Made by a program: the position numbers and the translations under genes | The notes under the pieces: model-generated | The model's input: only the letters and a program-made list of their open reading frames with translations | The model's database searches: none | What the model was told of the DNA's origin: nothing | Shown here: positions 1 through 10,707 of the stretch, in pieces | Layout: every line of letters begins with the position of its first letter | Numbering within the stretch: the first letter of the stretch is position 1 | Assembly: GCA_030710605.1 (NCBI GenBank) | Contig: CP092874.1 | Coordinates: forward strand, 75,350,316 to 75,414,315 | DNA from: Cordylochernes scorpioides | Taxonomy: Eukaryota; Arthropoda; Arachnida; Pseudoscorpiones; Chernetidae | Direction: 5' to 3' | DNA length: 64,000 nucleotides

Positions 1-568
1 TTAGGAGCAACCTTTTCACGAACCTATAATCGCCGCTTTGTTCTTCTGTCTCCCGAGAGATTAATTGAGTCATTTCGTAAGGTAGCAATCCTAGGAGGCT
101 GAACGCCCATTGGTCTTCATCCAATCCTAGTCGCTTTGCCTGTCTTTCGAAAAGAATTAGGTAAAAACTCAAATCATTGTCCTTCGACTCGTACTTGGGC
201 ATCAGTTTACGTATCTCGTAATGTGCGTCATTGCTGGTACTTCGAGACGTATCGTTGTTTCCGCGTGTAGTCTGGATGCGCAGCTTCTCAAGCTCAAATT
301 CCATTACCATTTGTTCTTTTCGTTCCCGTTCGATTCGTTCCCGATCCTCGATTCGTTTCCGATCCTCGATTCGTTCCCGCTCCTCGATTCGTTCCCGATC
401 CTCGATCAGAGTCTCCAACAGTTGCTTTGCGAACTCTTCTTCGTAAGATTGGCTATTCAAAATAAGGTGTTTTAAGTCGACGATCCTGCTCTCTGGCGGT
501 ACTACCTCGCCGAGTTCATACGCCAACTTGCTCAAATCGCATTTCCTTACTTTCGCTAAATAAGTCAT
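1..568 (-). CDS. Gag-like protein of an LTR retroelement, 3'-truncated by window edge
   Basis: Read on the minus strand from the ATG at 566-568, the frame stays open for about 189 codons to the window edge. It begins MTYLAKVRKCDLSKLAYELG, a helical SAP-like N-terminus. Residues of roughly 60-95 form a charged coiled-coil built on repeats of the type RERIEDRE, encoded by a short minisatellite at 320-410. After it come FELEKLRIQTT and a Gag core with LMPKYESKDNDLSFYLILFE and LLGLLPYEMTQLI. This order (SAP-like start, ExxR coiled coil, LMPK/YESKD core) is what I know from Gag-like proteins abundant in spider genomes. That match is from memory, not a search. Any capsid remainder, zinc knuckle and pol would lie left of the window. 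No stop is seen, so this may be a recent copy. The LTR upstream (higher coordinates) could not be delimited. Confidence 0.72.
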   Translation of the reverse strand, partial: MTYLAKVRKCDLSKLAYELGEVVPPESRIVDLKHLILNSQSYEEEFAKQLLETLIEDRERIEERERIEDRKRIEDRERIERERKEQMVMEFELEKLRIQTTRGNNDTSRSTSNDAHYEIRKLMPKYESKDNDLSFYLILFERQAKRLGLDEDQWAFSLLGLLPYEMTQLISRETEEQSGDYRFVKRLLL

Positions 569-715
569 GTTTTTCAAAAGGAAAAATAAACAAAGCAAAA
601 ATTTTAAAATAAACAAATAAAACTGACTAAACCAGATACGTACTGTTTCAATTATTTCTTTAAACGAAATCAACTTTTCTTTAGAAATTTTGAGACAATA
701 CTTTTTTTTTCTTTT

Positions 716-1044
716 TACCGCGATACTTTGCGATAATACTTTTTATCGAGATGATTTTGCAATAATACTTTTACCGCGATACTTTGCGATAATACTTTTA
801 TCGAGATGACTTGCAATAATACTTTTACCGCGATACTTTGCGATAATACTTTTGTCGAGGTGACTTGTAATAATACTTTTACCGCGATACTTTGCGATAA
901 TACTTTTGTCGAGACGACTTGCAATAATACTTTTACCGCGATACTTTGCGATAATACTTTTGTCGAGGTGACTTGTAATAATACTTTTACCGCGATACTT
1001 TGCGATAATACTTTTGTCGAGGTGACTTGTAATAATACTTTTAG
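716..1044. repeat. 53-bp tandem repeat upstream of the Gag-like ORF
   Basis: About six head-to-tail units share the core ACCGCGATACTTTGCGATAA followed by TACTTTTGTCGAG. Unit starts are seen near 776, 828, 881, 934 and 987, a period of 53. The array lies 150-480 bases upstream of the Gag start on the minus strand, so it is probably in the 5' leader of that retroelement. Open frames across it on both strands are repeat artefacts. Confidence 0.85.
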
Positions 1045-1130
1045 GAATAGGTAATTAAATTTCGTACATACCATGCAACTCCTCTTACGTTGATCGGTCA
1101 CCGCGCCACGTCCTTCTCGTTTCCAAATTA

Positions 1131-3060
1131 TTCCAGTGAATCTTCAATTTTCTTCAGGACCATCCCACTTCTGAATTTCTGTTGGCTTCCGTAGGCGTTT
1201 CTTACTGGGAAAAAGAAAGAGAGGACCCAATGAAATAATTTAGTAGCGTTTATTAAAACAAAATCATAATAATGAACAACACATATAACAGAGAGTACCG
1301 TCGTCTTCCGGGTATTCCTTCTACTGGGGAGCTCGGATTCTATATTCTGTGCGTTTATAATCTGTTTATCTGTGGCTCTCTGGTCGGGATGGCGCCTACA
1401 CTACTGAAATGACTTAGCATACCTTTTTTTTTTTTTCATCATAGCTCTGATATAATTTCTCTCACAGCAGAGGTGAGTTCTGATAATTATTGCTGGCTAC
1501 AATTTTTTAACTTTATTTAATAGCGCTTTCTACCAAGTCATACTAGCCTGTGCATCCAGATTTGGGGCTAATATGCTGAGGGATAGTTAATCGATATTTT
1601 TTTCCAGCGCATAGTGGATTGGGAGAGTGGCAAATATATGAGCCTTAAGGTGAAAGTAGAGCTGAAGATCCAGTTAGCGTACCCGTGAAGAGAGAAGTTT
1701 GATCACCATCTCTTCGTGAACCTTTTTTTTTAAATTTGAAATCAATAATGGATAGAAATCTGGTTTTAACATTCCAATGGCAGAATCTCAAGGAATAGAT
1801 ATAGTAACCAATTTGCGCGAGTACTTTTAATCACTGTGGAACTATGTATTAACTTATGACAACTACCTGGGATAATCTTTAAATATTCAAAGGAAAGGAG
1901 ATGACTGGAGCTTGTGTCTGCAAGACAGCTGAGATATCCCGAGGCGTGCTTGGACAGCTTTAAGTTAATGACAAGGCAGCAAAAGCCACCTGTATTAGAG
2001 ACAGGATCTATCTAATAATGGGGGTATAGGAGCCAGGAGAGTTTATCGAGGCTCGATTTGACACTTGTATATCATGAGGAAGTTAGCGGAATGCGAGTCT
2101 CCAGTGCGGTGTGATATCACCTAAAGGCTGTGAATAAGGATTGATAAAGTCGGGACACCCGAGCAAACATATTACATTGAATGTAATTCGGAACCTGTAG
2201 GCGTGAGGCGGTATCGTGATTGGTTAGATGGCTAGACACGCGAGGAGGGCGGCCCCCTTTGACGACGTTTTCTGCCAAGTATGATCACTGGATGCCGATA
2301 GACCGCTTAAAGGGTGTGTCCCCCACATGGGAAATGTCATTGAAGATGTGCCAGCATGGAGAGAAGAAAGGTCTAGGACGAGATGACGTTTCCTAAAATT
2401 GACACTCAAGGTGGTACGCCTGGGCTATAGATGAGGCATTGCGGTCCATCTAGAATATGGCGCTAATTCCAGAACAAATGTGGATAGATCGAGCTGAGGT
2501 GACTACTCCATATTAGATATACTCCTGTAAATTCTTAAATGTCCACAAATATTTCCACAGTGAATTATACAAGTTGCACACCCATATCTCATGAGCCAGG
2601 AATGTAATTATCAGACTGACAGTAATAAGGAATAATATAAAATTTCTAACCCAGGAACAAACAAAACCTCTGATATGCAACAAAGTCCTACAAAGTAATT
2701 CCCCTACAAGATTCACAGTGTATCATCATAACTCAACAAAAAGTTCAGTTACAATTGGTATCATAAAGGGCGAAATAACTTTGTCATTTCCCAGTCCAAT
2801 ATGCACCTGTTACCCCATAGACAGCGATCTTATAACCACATTTGATTTCGTTTCAGCATGTTGTGAGGGAATTGAACTCATGGAAATGCAGCCTCTAATT
2901 ACTATGCCTCATACTGTATAAATAAAAGAGGGAGATTTCTAATAACAGCCGCTAAGTGTCAATGGACACGTGCACGTGTTAAGGGATTAGGTAATTGATA
3001 GGATAAACTTCTAGATATTCAACAATTGTATATTCATAATTTGTAATTGCTAACAATGTG
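1131..3060. other. No gene recognised; probable degraded retroelement DNA
   Basis: No convincing long frame or RNA gene. Short frames such as 2224-2409 and 2513-2716 have no recognisable motif. The segment between the Gag-like leader and the gypsy RNase H remnant is probably retroelement UTR/LTR and decayed coding DNA, but no paired LTR could be found in the window. Confidence 0.4.
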
Positions 3061-3234
3061 GCAGAGATCATCCAGGGCTTCAACGTGACATTTGTGTATG
3101 CCCCGGGGAGAGAGAACACGATGGCCGACTTCCTCAGTAGGCCCCCGTGTGGGGGTGATTCTGACTCATCACGAGATAAGAGAGTTGTAGCCGAGGCAAT
3201 TAAAAATAAAGATGGTGGGCCCCTCTCCCCTTGA
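3061..3234 (+). pseudogene. Ty3/gypsy pol remnant, RNase H C-terminal end
   Basis: One frame reads NVTFVYAPGRENTMADFLSR followed by PP and an acidic tail, then a TGA. The pattern V-x-x-x-PGREN-x-x-AD-x-LSR is the well-known end of the RNase H domain of Ty3/gypsy polymerases. The upstream frame is closed by stops within 20 codons and no reverse transcriptase is recognisable before it. No integrase HHCC or DDE follows in frame. This is a fragment of pol, not a working gene. Confidence 0.7.
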
Positions 3235-4740
3235 TAGATAGCGAACGGACGGTGGGAAGATGATAGAAGAAAGTACATTCGATGTGGAAAGCGTAGCTGT
3301 CGACCGCAATATCGCCTCGATAGAACTATTGTTTTTGGCCCTTCACCACTTAGTGTTAATAGATAATTTGTTTTAGACTAGAGGCCAATATATCTGTGAA
3401 TAGTACATATTATGCACTGAGGGTTTTGTGTAGGCTGATTTGCCTAAATTTCAGCAACTGTATACACTAATTTATATACATAGGTCTATATTATAATATT
3501 AGGCTATGGTAAATAACAAATATGTATTCTCCTTTTAAGAAGCAGTTTTTTTTCCTTGGCTGCAAATTTGGTTTTAGTGTTGGTATATGATTTTTTAAGA
3601 GTTACTCAGTTTTTTTTTTTAACAACGCTTTGTTCTTAGTGATAGGCTGTGATTTAAAGAGTTTCAGCTTTCTTTTATTTTTCTAGCTACGAGTTTGTTT
3701 TAGTGTTGTAATGAATCTTAAAATTTCAATTTTTTTATTTTAAGCTAACAATTTTGTCTTAGTGTTGTGGTGAACTTTGAAGAGTTTGCAGTTTTTCTTT
3801 TTATTTTAAACTATAACGTGTGTTCTAAACTTCCAGTTTTTCCTACTTTATTTTATGTTAACAATTTTGTCTTAGTGTCATAGTGAACTTTAAATAGTTT
3901 ACAGTTCTTCTTTTTATTTTTAAACCATAACGTGTGTTCTAGTGTTAAGTGACCGTTGAAAGGAGCTTTAACACCCTGTTTCAGTGTTTGTGTGTTATTT
4001 GTCTCAACCTTGTTTTTGTGCAGTATATCGTCTCACAACCTTGCTGTAGTGTTTGTTGCCATCTTTAAAGATCTTCACAATTTGTTTTAATTTTAGTGTG
4101 TCATTTAGAGAAAATTGTCACAACCTTATCCTTGTATAGAACACCGTTTTTACACCGTTTTATTTGATGACTTATATGAGAGATTTTAGATATAAAAAAA
4201 ATTAAGAGTTACTATTTACATGAGCCAAATCGACCCAGCAGTTAGAGCAAGAGGGAGGGACTCAGATGTTTCCTCCTTCCACGTGACACCACTGTCTACC
4301 CCGACCGGTCGTTCCAGATAAGAGGGAATATAAGGAAACTCTGTCCTCCTGACACCGCTCCCTCCACACGAGAAACAGCGTCCCGCTGTTTACTAGTCGG
4401 TCACATAACCTTGGGCAATCTGTTCTTGTACTTCGGGGTCGTGGTAGGGCTTCATGCTCACTACATGGACGATACCTTGGGTTTTTCGTCCTCTCCTAGT
4501 GTAGAATTGTCACAACCTCCCATAGTGTAGTACATAGTTAAAAGAGTCTTCACAACCTTGTTTTAATGATAGTTTGTCGTCTTTAAGAGTTGTGTCACAA
4601 CCTTGTTTTAATATAACACATCGTTTTGAAGAGCTTTCGCAAACTTGTCAGGATATGATTTAGGAAAATTTTAGTTTTTATTTTTTGTTTTTATGCTACA
4701 ATTTCGTCCAACTTTCGACCAGAGGGACCACGAGAAACAG
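3235..4740. other. C-poor, G/T-rich non-coding stretch with a short GC-rich island
   Basis: The plus strand is rich in T and G and very poor in C. Phrases such as TTTTAGTGTTGTGGTGAAC recur at about 100-base spacing between 3560 and 4000, suggesting a decayed tandem repeat. A GC-richer island at about 4230-4530 has an open frame of about 87 codons without recognisable motifs and a TATA-like GGGAATATAAGG at 4323. It may be an old LTR or coding fragment. No gene is called. Confidence 0.4.
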
Positions 4741-4869
4741 CAATCTTAGGAAACCCGCTAGAGGTAGTGAATAGGACAATTGGTGGCAATGTTGACGACC
4801 CTGAAATACGCCGTTCGACCAGGGTCAAGAAGCCCACTGAGTGCAGGTTGTGTCCAGGTTGCCAATGAT
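4741..4869 (+). pseudogene. Possible C-terminal tail of a gypsy-type polyprotein
   Basis: A 42-codon frame ends DPEIRRSTRVKKPTECRL then a short Cys-rich end and TGA. The RRSTRxRKP pattern occurs at the C-terminal tail of many Ty3/gypsy integrases. Position downstream of the RNase H remnant agrees with this. Short and without catalytic motifs, so it is weak evidence. Confidence 0.35.
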
Positions 4870-7515
4870 TAAACCTATGGAATGTGTACTAGAGTTTAGT
4901 TAAATTTTGATCATAGTATGAAGTGTTAGAACATGGGTTAAAGGCCCTAGACAGTGGTTTTAAAGAATTTCAGCTTTCCTTTTTAGATTACAACCTTGTG
5001 TTTGTATTAAATGTTCATTGTAAGGAGTTTTCAGTTTTTTTTTATTGAAGAGGCTATTCTGTGTTGATAGCAAATTGTGATTTAAGTCGTGAGTTCAACA
5101 GTTTATTTTGTTTTAATTTTTTTATTGAAGGTTCTGAACAGTGGTTCAACTTTAAAAATAATTAAGGGACTTAGACGCACTAGATAATTGCTGTGCTTGT
5201 AACCAATTCTCTATGGACAGACTTGGAACTTGCGTTGGGTAAAACTTGACTCCCTGTAATCCCTGGGTCCAGTTATACAGTCCAAAGAGAATTTCTAATG
5301 AGAGTGTGTAAGGCAATTACAGTCTAAGAATTGATATGATAGAGCAACAAGTAACCTCTGTTGTTAAACTCCAGAACGAGCTGGGTACTGAAAGCCCTAT
5401 AAGTCCAAAGAAAGAGTTTAGCTGAATAGCAGAGGAAGAAGAATGCCAATGACCTATATAAGAAATAGGGTTGGAAAAATACTTGTAGGTCTATCAGGTT
5501 TGGCAATGAGGCAAATGCTTGAAGTTCAGTTCGCTCCATTTAAGTGCTAGTCTTGATGATTCGTTTATTTAGACACCAAGTGTCAAGATAAGAAGATTTT
5601 CAAACTGTTAGACACACAGTTAAAGTGATAGGTTAGATTTCAGAATACAATTGTTGACAATCAACATAGTTTGATTTATTTATCTGTTTAATTATAAATA
5701 ATTTTTATCTATGAGTAGATAATTTATATAGAGTTTGTAAGAGGCACTTTATTTGAGTAAATAGGGCTTTAGTCCCCAATTTGTTTTAATTAGGTATATT
5801 TTATTTGATTTCACATCTGTCCTGGAAGATTCCATTATTGTTAAGGCTTATTGAGAATGATAATTGAGTACTTTGGCTTCTATAACAGCTTTGAACTTTA
5901 GGATGAATGCCCTCAGTGACTGGATTTTTTTTTGTATGAATGTGAGGAGGAATAAATGTGTAAAAAGTTTAAAAACTCTTATATTGTTAGACCAAAGGTA
6001 CTTTAGAATAGGGTTAGGGAACCAATACAATAGATTCAATTTTAATTTTGATTTCTTTATTTGTTAGGATCGAATGGCCTCACAGGACTGTACAACTCTA
6101 TTGTTAGGAAAGGAATTCGCTCCATTTTGTTAGGTCTCCTCCTATGGGAGTATAAAATTGGTTTCTATTATTAGGGTAATCAATCACCCTATTTCATTAT
6201 ATCAACTTGAATTCTAAGAATCGTAGGCAGTGACCATGTCTCGATTCTCAGACTGGAGATTTGTGGGAGGTCACGGTCAGGCCAAAAACCTGCAAGTCCC
6301 CTCCTCTTTAGAGGAAGCGGAGAGGTACCAGGTGAACTTTGTGCTAGGTGGGGAGATTCAGTTGCCGACGTCGCAAACTAAGTGTACAGCGACAAACCTC
6401 AGATAACCGATCTGACATCGTAGTTTACGACGCGTTAAGCGTGGCTGAAATGAGGGTGATTCAGTCGGGAGGTTGGAAAGGATCGGGACGTTTGATGCTC
6501 TTCTATATATTGCGCAGCCTGGAACAAATTCCCCGATGGACGAGCTTAGAAACATGTGCTGGGTAGAGAAATCGAATTCCCTGTAACTCCTTGTCTTTTA
6601 GTCAAAGTCCAAAGGGGTTTTCTAATGAGGGTTAACAATTGAGCAAGTAGGAAACAAGTTACGATTACACGAGGCGATTCCGTCTACAGATTTTAGATAC
6701 CAATTAGCAAAGTGACAGATGGACTGTCCAGATTCTTTGCGTTTTATATCGCCCCAGGCTAGCAAAAGTTAATCACCTATTTAAAGGCTATTAGTCTACC
6801 ATACGTTTAGTTAGAACGAATTTAAGTCTAAATACCAGTTAGTAAGTAGAATTTTTTTTCTTTTACGAGAATAACTCGTTCTATGTTAAGATAAATTTTA
6901 AATTAGTAGGCCACCTAAATGAACCTTTGAAGCAGATTGCCAGAACAAGCCAATACAGTATCCCAAATTCGAGAAAGAAGGAAGTTTTAAAGGAAGATTG
7001 AATATCAATTTTGTTTTAGCAGTAAGATGGTCTAGAGCAATGAGTTTATTTTATTTTATTTTGGACGTAGAGTCAAATTTTCAGAGTGATATTAAGAACT
7101 CAAGTGGGAAGATGTATCACAGGGTATAAGTTAGACCTAGGTTGCTAATCATCATAATTATTATCAGGGTTAATTATTTTTTTAAGTGAATTTGTTGGTC
7201 AAAAATATGAGTACACATTCTATAGATAAGATAAACAATGTATAATAGGGGTTAACTACATGTTCAGGTAAAGAACAAAGATAGGTGGGAATGTCATCAC
7301 GATAAGGTAATTTAGAAATATCTTGGTTTAGAGGAGTAATTGACTACCAAGATTTCCTTTCCTATAAGTTTTCTCTTGGATTGAGAGAGACGGAGAACAT
7401 GCCAGACAAAACACTCCCAATGACGAGTTGATAAGAATAAAATTTTAAAATATTACATATGAGTTTTGAAATACTAGTGAGTTGAATTAGACCCCTCAGT
7501 GCATATCTACTCGTT
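4870..7515. other. C-poor intergenic or decayed element DNA
   Basis: No recognisable gene apart from the short frame at 6236-6406 listed separately. The strand asymmetry (few C on plus) continues to about 7250. Two similar passages, TAATGAGAGTGTGTAAGG near 5297 and TAATGAGGGTTAACAATTG near 6623, each follow a sentence like GTCCAAAGAG, so part of this stretch is a diverged duplication of about 1.3 kb. Confidence 0.35.
6236..6406 (+). CDS. Short hypothetical ORF, 56 codons
   Basis: Starts MSRFSDWRFVGGHG and ends in TAA. Its base composition is much richer in G and C than the surrounding DNA, which suggests a remnant of real coding sequence, perhaps from the same retroelement debris. No domain recognised. 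Could equally be chance. Confidence 0.18.
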   Translation: MSRFSDWRFVGGHGQAKNLQVPSSLEEAERYQVNFVLGGEIQLPTSQTKCTATNLR

Positions 7516-7945
7516 TTATTATTACTATATATTCAATATTACCATATATCATATATCATTCCATATTATATTCATGTCTATCTATATATATATATATATG
7601 TAAAGCACAATCAATTTGGATTATTGGTTATTGACACAAGATAACGGGACCAAGTCCTAAGAGGCAGGCGACGTGTGACATTTCAGTAGCAGCGTTGTTA
7701 CCATCTTCAACCAAATAGACTGAATGAGAAATCCCACCACAGCATATATATTTGTTTTTTTATATATATCCTCTATATCAACGCTATCTCCTCTCTATAT
7801 ATTTATATCATATCCGTTCAATATTTTTTTTTGGCATATGTTGTGCCCACCGTTATTTTACTACATTTTTATTATTACCATATATTCAATATTATCATAT
7901 ATCATATATCATTCCATATTATATTCAGGTATCTATATATATATA
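7516..7945. repeat. Tandem repeat, about 354-bp unit, interrupted by an LTR element
   Basis: The passage ATATATTCAATATTACC then ATATCATATATCATTCC occurs at about 7520 and again at 7874. Each time it is followed by a TA-rich tract; the next unit begins with AAGCACAATCAATTTGGAT, seen at about 7602 and again at 13579, after the LTR retrotransposon. Each unit carries one arm of the palindromic Penelope-derived family (GTGTGACATTTCAGTAGCAG). Confidence 0.75.
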
Positions 7946-8731
7946 TGTGATGATTTAAGACCATGGAATTGTTGTAAATAGTCTAGATATCGACTACCAC
8001 ATGTTCCACCCCATGACTGTATATAACTTCTTATGTACTGCACATAGAAAACCTCAACTAACATCAATCTGTACCGCGTAAGAATCTAATAAAGTATCGC
8101 AACTGTACAGATAGAAGGAATGGAGACTAACAGGAGAAAATTAAGGTTAAAACTAATCAGGCTTAGGACAGAAGTCGAAGCAAGGCCTAGCAAAAGAGGC
8201 TTAAAACTAGCCCAACTATAAATAATTTACAAGACAATATTTCCTGGGCAAGACAGGACGTATCTTGTGACCGCGGAAACCATAAAAGTCGAGTAACGCC
8301 CCGTGTTTCCGGACCAAGGCCGGATATCTTCCGACAAAAGCAGCACCAAAGAAAGCCGCAGGGCCAATCAGAGAAGACAAGACCTAAATAGGTCAACCAA
8401 TAGAAAAAGGCCACGTGGCATGGTCCCGCCAATTGGGAAAGAATCACCTAAATAGGTCAGCCAATTAGAAAGAAGCAAGGTCGTGGTGTTAAATCGAGGA
8501 CCTAGAATTGTTAGTCTTCGCTTGGATCCCAACGGTAACACTTGCTCTAAAATCTCCCTCTCTCCTCATCCCATTCCTTCTTGACGTCAGACGCTTTTAG
8601 TGGAATCTCTGTTTGTTTATTTCACCTTTGGCCCAGCTGTGTCGCCTTCCACCACGACTGCGGGGTAGAGTTGACATCGAGGTTCGTCTAGCATCAGGTA
8701 ACACTGGTCCCAGAGGTCCCAAGATATCACA
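7946..8731 (+). repeat. 5' LTR
   Basis: Contains several CCAAT/ATTGG motifs (8363, 8396, 8429, 8460) and a CRE-like TTGACGTCA at 8582, consistent with a promoter. An 86-codon minus-strand frame inside it is present identically in the other LTR and is not a gene. Confidence 0.88.
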
Positions 8732-8812
8732 GACTCCCCCGTACCGAAGAGTCGACAGGATAGTGGACGCCAAGGTACAAGTAAGCAAATAGACCACTGT
8801 CTGTACAGAAAG

Positions 8813-9349
8813 ATGGAACAGGGAAGAGAGGAGGATTCAAAGGAACCAATGAAGACCGATACCGACTACGAAAGTGGAGAAAGCACCACTTTTCCGAAGA
8901 AAGAAACCACCCTCGGTAGGACGCAGGAAATTGTCCCCGGCCAGGAAGACGTCACACCCCCGCCGCCGGTGTCAGATGTCCTGGGGAGTTTGACCACGAC
9001 GCTACATCAGCTTTCTGCCGTGACCGGACATCGCGAGAGGTGGAATCGCTACGATGGTTCATACAAGGCGCAGAGCTTCTTCACCAACTACGACGCCCAA
9101 GCAGATCGGGCCCAACTACGATACTCTACAAGACTGAGGAAGCCAGCAAACCTCCTGCAAGTACCCCTCCGAGTTACCAACACGCGAGCGCATGTTACGC
9201 GCTCCCCTGATCCTCTCTACACCACGAGCCCAGCGCAAACAATGAACTCTGACTGTCCCAAGGAACCTCCAACTATGACAACAGACCAGGCCTGTCCCGA
9301 CATACAAGACAGCACAACAGTAGGTTCCTCCATACATAACTTTTGTTGA
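8813..9349 (+). CDS. Gag-like ORF of the LTR retrotransposon
   Basis: 178 codons starting 81 bases after the 5' LTR. The N-terminus is charged and low-complexity. Residues 60-110 contain ERWNRYDGSYKAQSFFTNYD then AQADRAQLRYSTRL, resembling the start of gypsy-type Gag core proteins. The C-terminal half is Ser/Thr/Pro-rich with no zinc knuckle. It is shorter than normal Gag (usually over 300 residues), so the central capsid part appears deleted. Base composition is normal here but turns G-poor immediately downstream. Confidence 0.55.
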   Translation: MEQGREEDSKEPMKTDTDYESGESTTFPKKETTLGRTQEIVPGQEDVTPPPPVSDVLGSLTTTLHQLSAVTGHRERWNRYDGSYKAQSFFTNYDAQADRAQLRYSTRLRKPANLLQVPLRVTNTRAHVTRSPDPLYTTSPAQTMNSDCPKEPPTMTTDQACPDIQDSTTVGSSIHNFC

Positions 9350-9386
9350 ACTATTGCTCGTTCGAGCTGAACACACTGTCCAATAA

Positions 9387-9845
9387 TGTAAACCTACTCT
9401 ACTACTTGATACAGAAGCATCTATCGCTATAATTAGGCAGAATACTTTTAAAATAATAGAAATCAGTTTGCAAAAGAAAATACCTGTCCATCCATTTAAC
9501 TTAACTATTAATGCCATAGCTAACAATATTTTCACCATAGATTATATCTTTTTGATCTTAAAAATAGTTAACATAACGCAAAACCTAAAATTCCATATAA
9601 TCGCTACACCATTGCCTTTTATCATATTATCCCTTAACTCTATAAAAAGATTTCTACTAATTATAAACTGTCCTCAGCTACTCCTGTATCAAGATAATGT
9701 ACTTCTACCAACTACCTTGTATAAATCCACCTCGTGCAAGCAACACGTGTCCCATGGACAGGTTAATACAACTGTCCCATTTACTAAATTTTTCCCTCCT
9801 GGAACAGGTTGCTCACACGTGGTGAACTCCAACACTCTTATTTAA
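9387..9845 (+). pseudogene. Retroviral-type aspartic protease remnant
   Basis: A frame of 153 codons opens at 9387. At 9402-9430 it reads LLDTEASIAIIRQNTF, which lines up with the protease active site LLDTGAS of Ty3/gypsy elements. The catalytic triad Gly is replaced by Glu, which should abolish activity. Downstream residues (VHPFNLTINAIANN) fit the flap-preceding strand only loosely. The rest is A/T-driven and poorly conserved. Confidence 0.5.
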
Positions 9846-10458
9846 CCTCATTATAATGTTCCTAATCCCATTTTCAACGCCCCTATGTCCTTTTCTTTCA
9901 TATCTTTGGACAGAAGTAACGTAAATCACAGCCTTCCAAAACTATTACAATCGTTAAATTCCCACATAACTACACTCCTTCCTTTTACACGCATAGTTAA
10001 ATATCGACAAATCGCTCTTAACAAAATAAACAACACCCTCTCACATCACTTTTTCTAATTGGCAACAAATTTTTAGTGCGCGACTTCACACTCAAATCTA
10101 ATTTCGAGCCACACAAGCTTTATTACGTCGCCCTACTAAACGCACACACAAAAAAAATCACATTAAACGTGTCATATCCACTAACAATATAAAAATTATC
10201 GATATGTTCGTACAACCAACAACCATGACTTTAGTAATTTGTTATTCTTAGTGAAACAGGTTAGATTTTGTACAAAACAGAGACTTCACGTGACACCTTT
10301 TCATTTACAATTTTTTCGCTTCGTGTCACAGCGCCACACCACTAAACTCTTTCAATTTTCAGGCCAAAGACGCCTTCATCACGCCTGTGACACATTTATT
10401 TAACCACACATTGTCCACGTAGATAGTCGCAATTTCATTCAATTCTAACCCGATATCC

Positions 10459-10707
10459 ATGAATAACATTTTTACTAAGTCCGCAAAATATCGAAACACA
10501 ACAACCAGTCGATTTAATATCAACAGATACAATATCCGAATTTTCGAAATACAAACACAAATCGAACAAATGCTTGAACACAGGATAATTACAACCTCTG
10601 TATCTCCCTATATCAATCCCATAACGCTTTTCACCAAAAGTGACAAATCAAAACGCTTTTGCGTTTACAATTATAGAATTAATATCTCCGAACGTAGTTC
10701 GAATTAA
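10459..10707 (+). pseudogene. Reverse transcriptase N-terminal remnant, Ty3/gypsy type
   Basis: The frame includes QIEQMLEHRIITTSVSPYIN then PITLFTKSDKSKRFCV. This corresponds to the fingers region of gypsy RT (EIxxMLexGIIxPSxSPxxSPVvLVxKKDGsxRFCVDYR). Several differences at conserved sites (G to R, S to N, V to I) are what G-to-A changes would give. The frame ends before the catalytic YxDD region, which is not found. Confidence 0.65.

Noticed and set aside
715-1101. 128-codon minus ORF and 82-codon plus ORF
   Set aside because: Products of the 53-bp tandem repeat, open on both strands.
8187-8447. 86-codon minus-strand ORF, identical at 13021-13281
   Set aside because: Both copies lie at the same place in the two LTRs; the identity comes from the LTR, and there is no motif or context for a gene.
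9116-9538. 140-codon minus-strand ORF
   Set aside because: Antisense to the Gag-like frame and running into the protease remnant; no motif.
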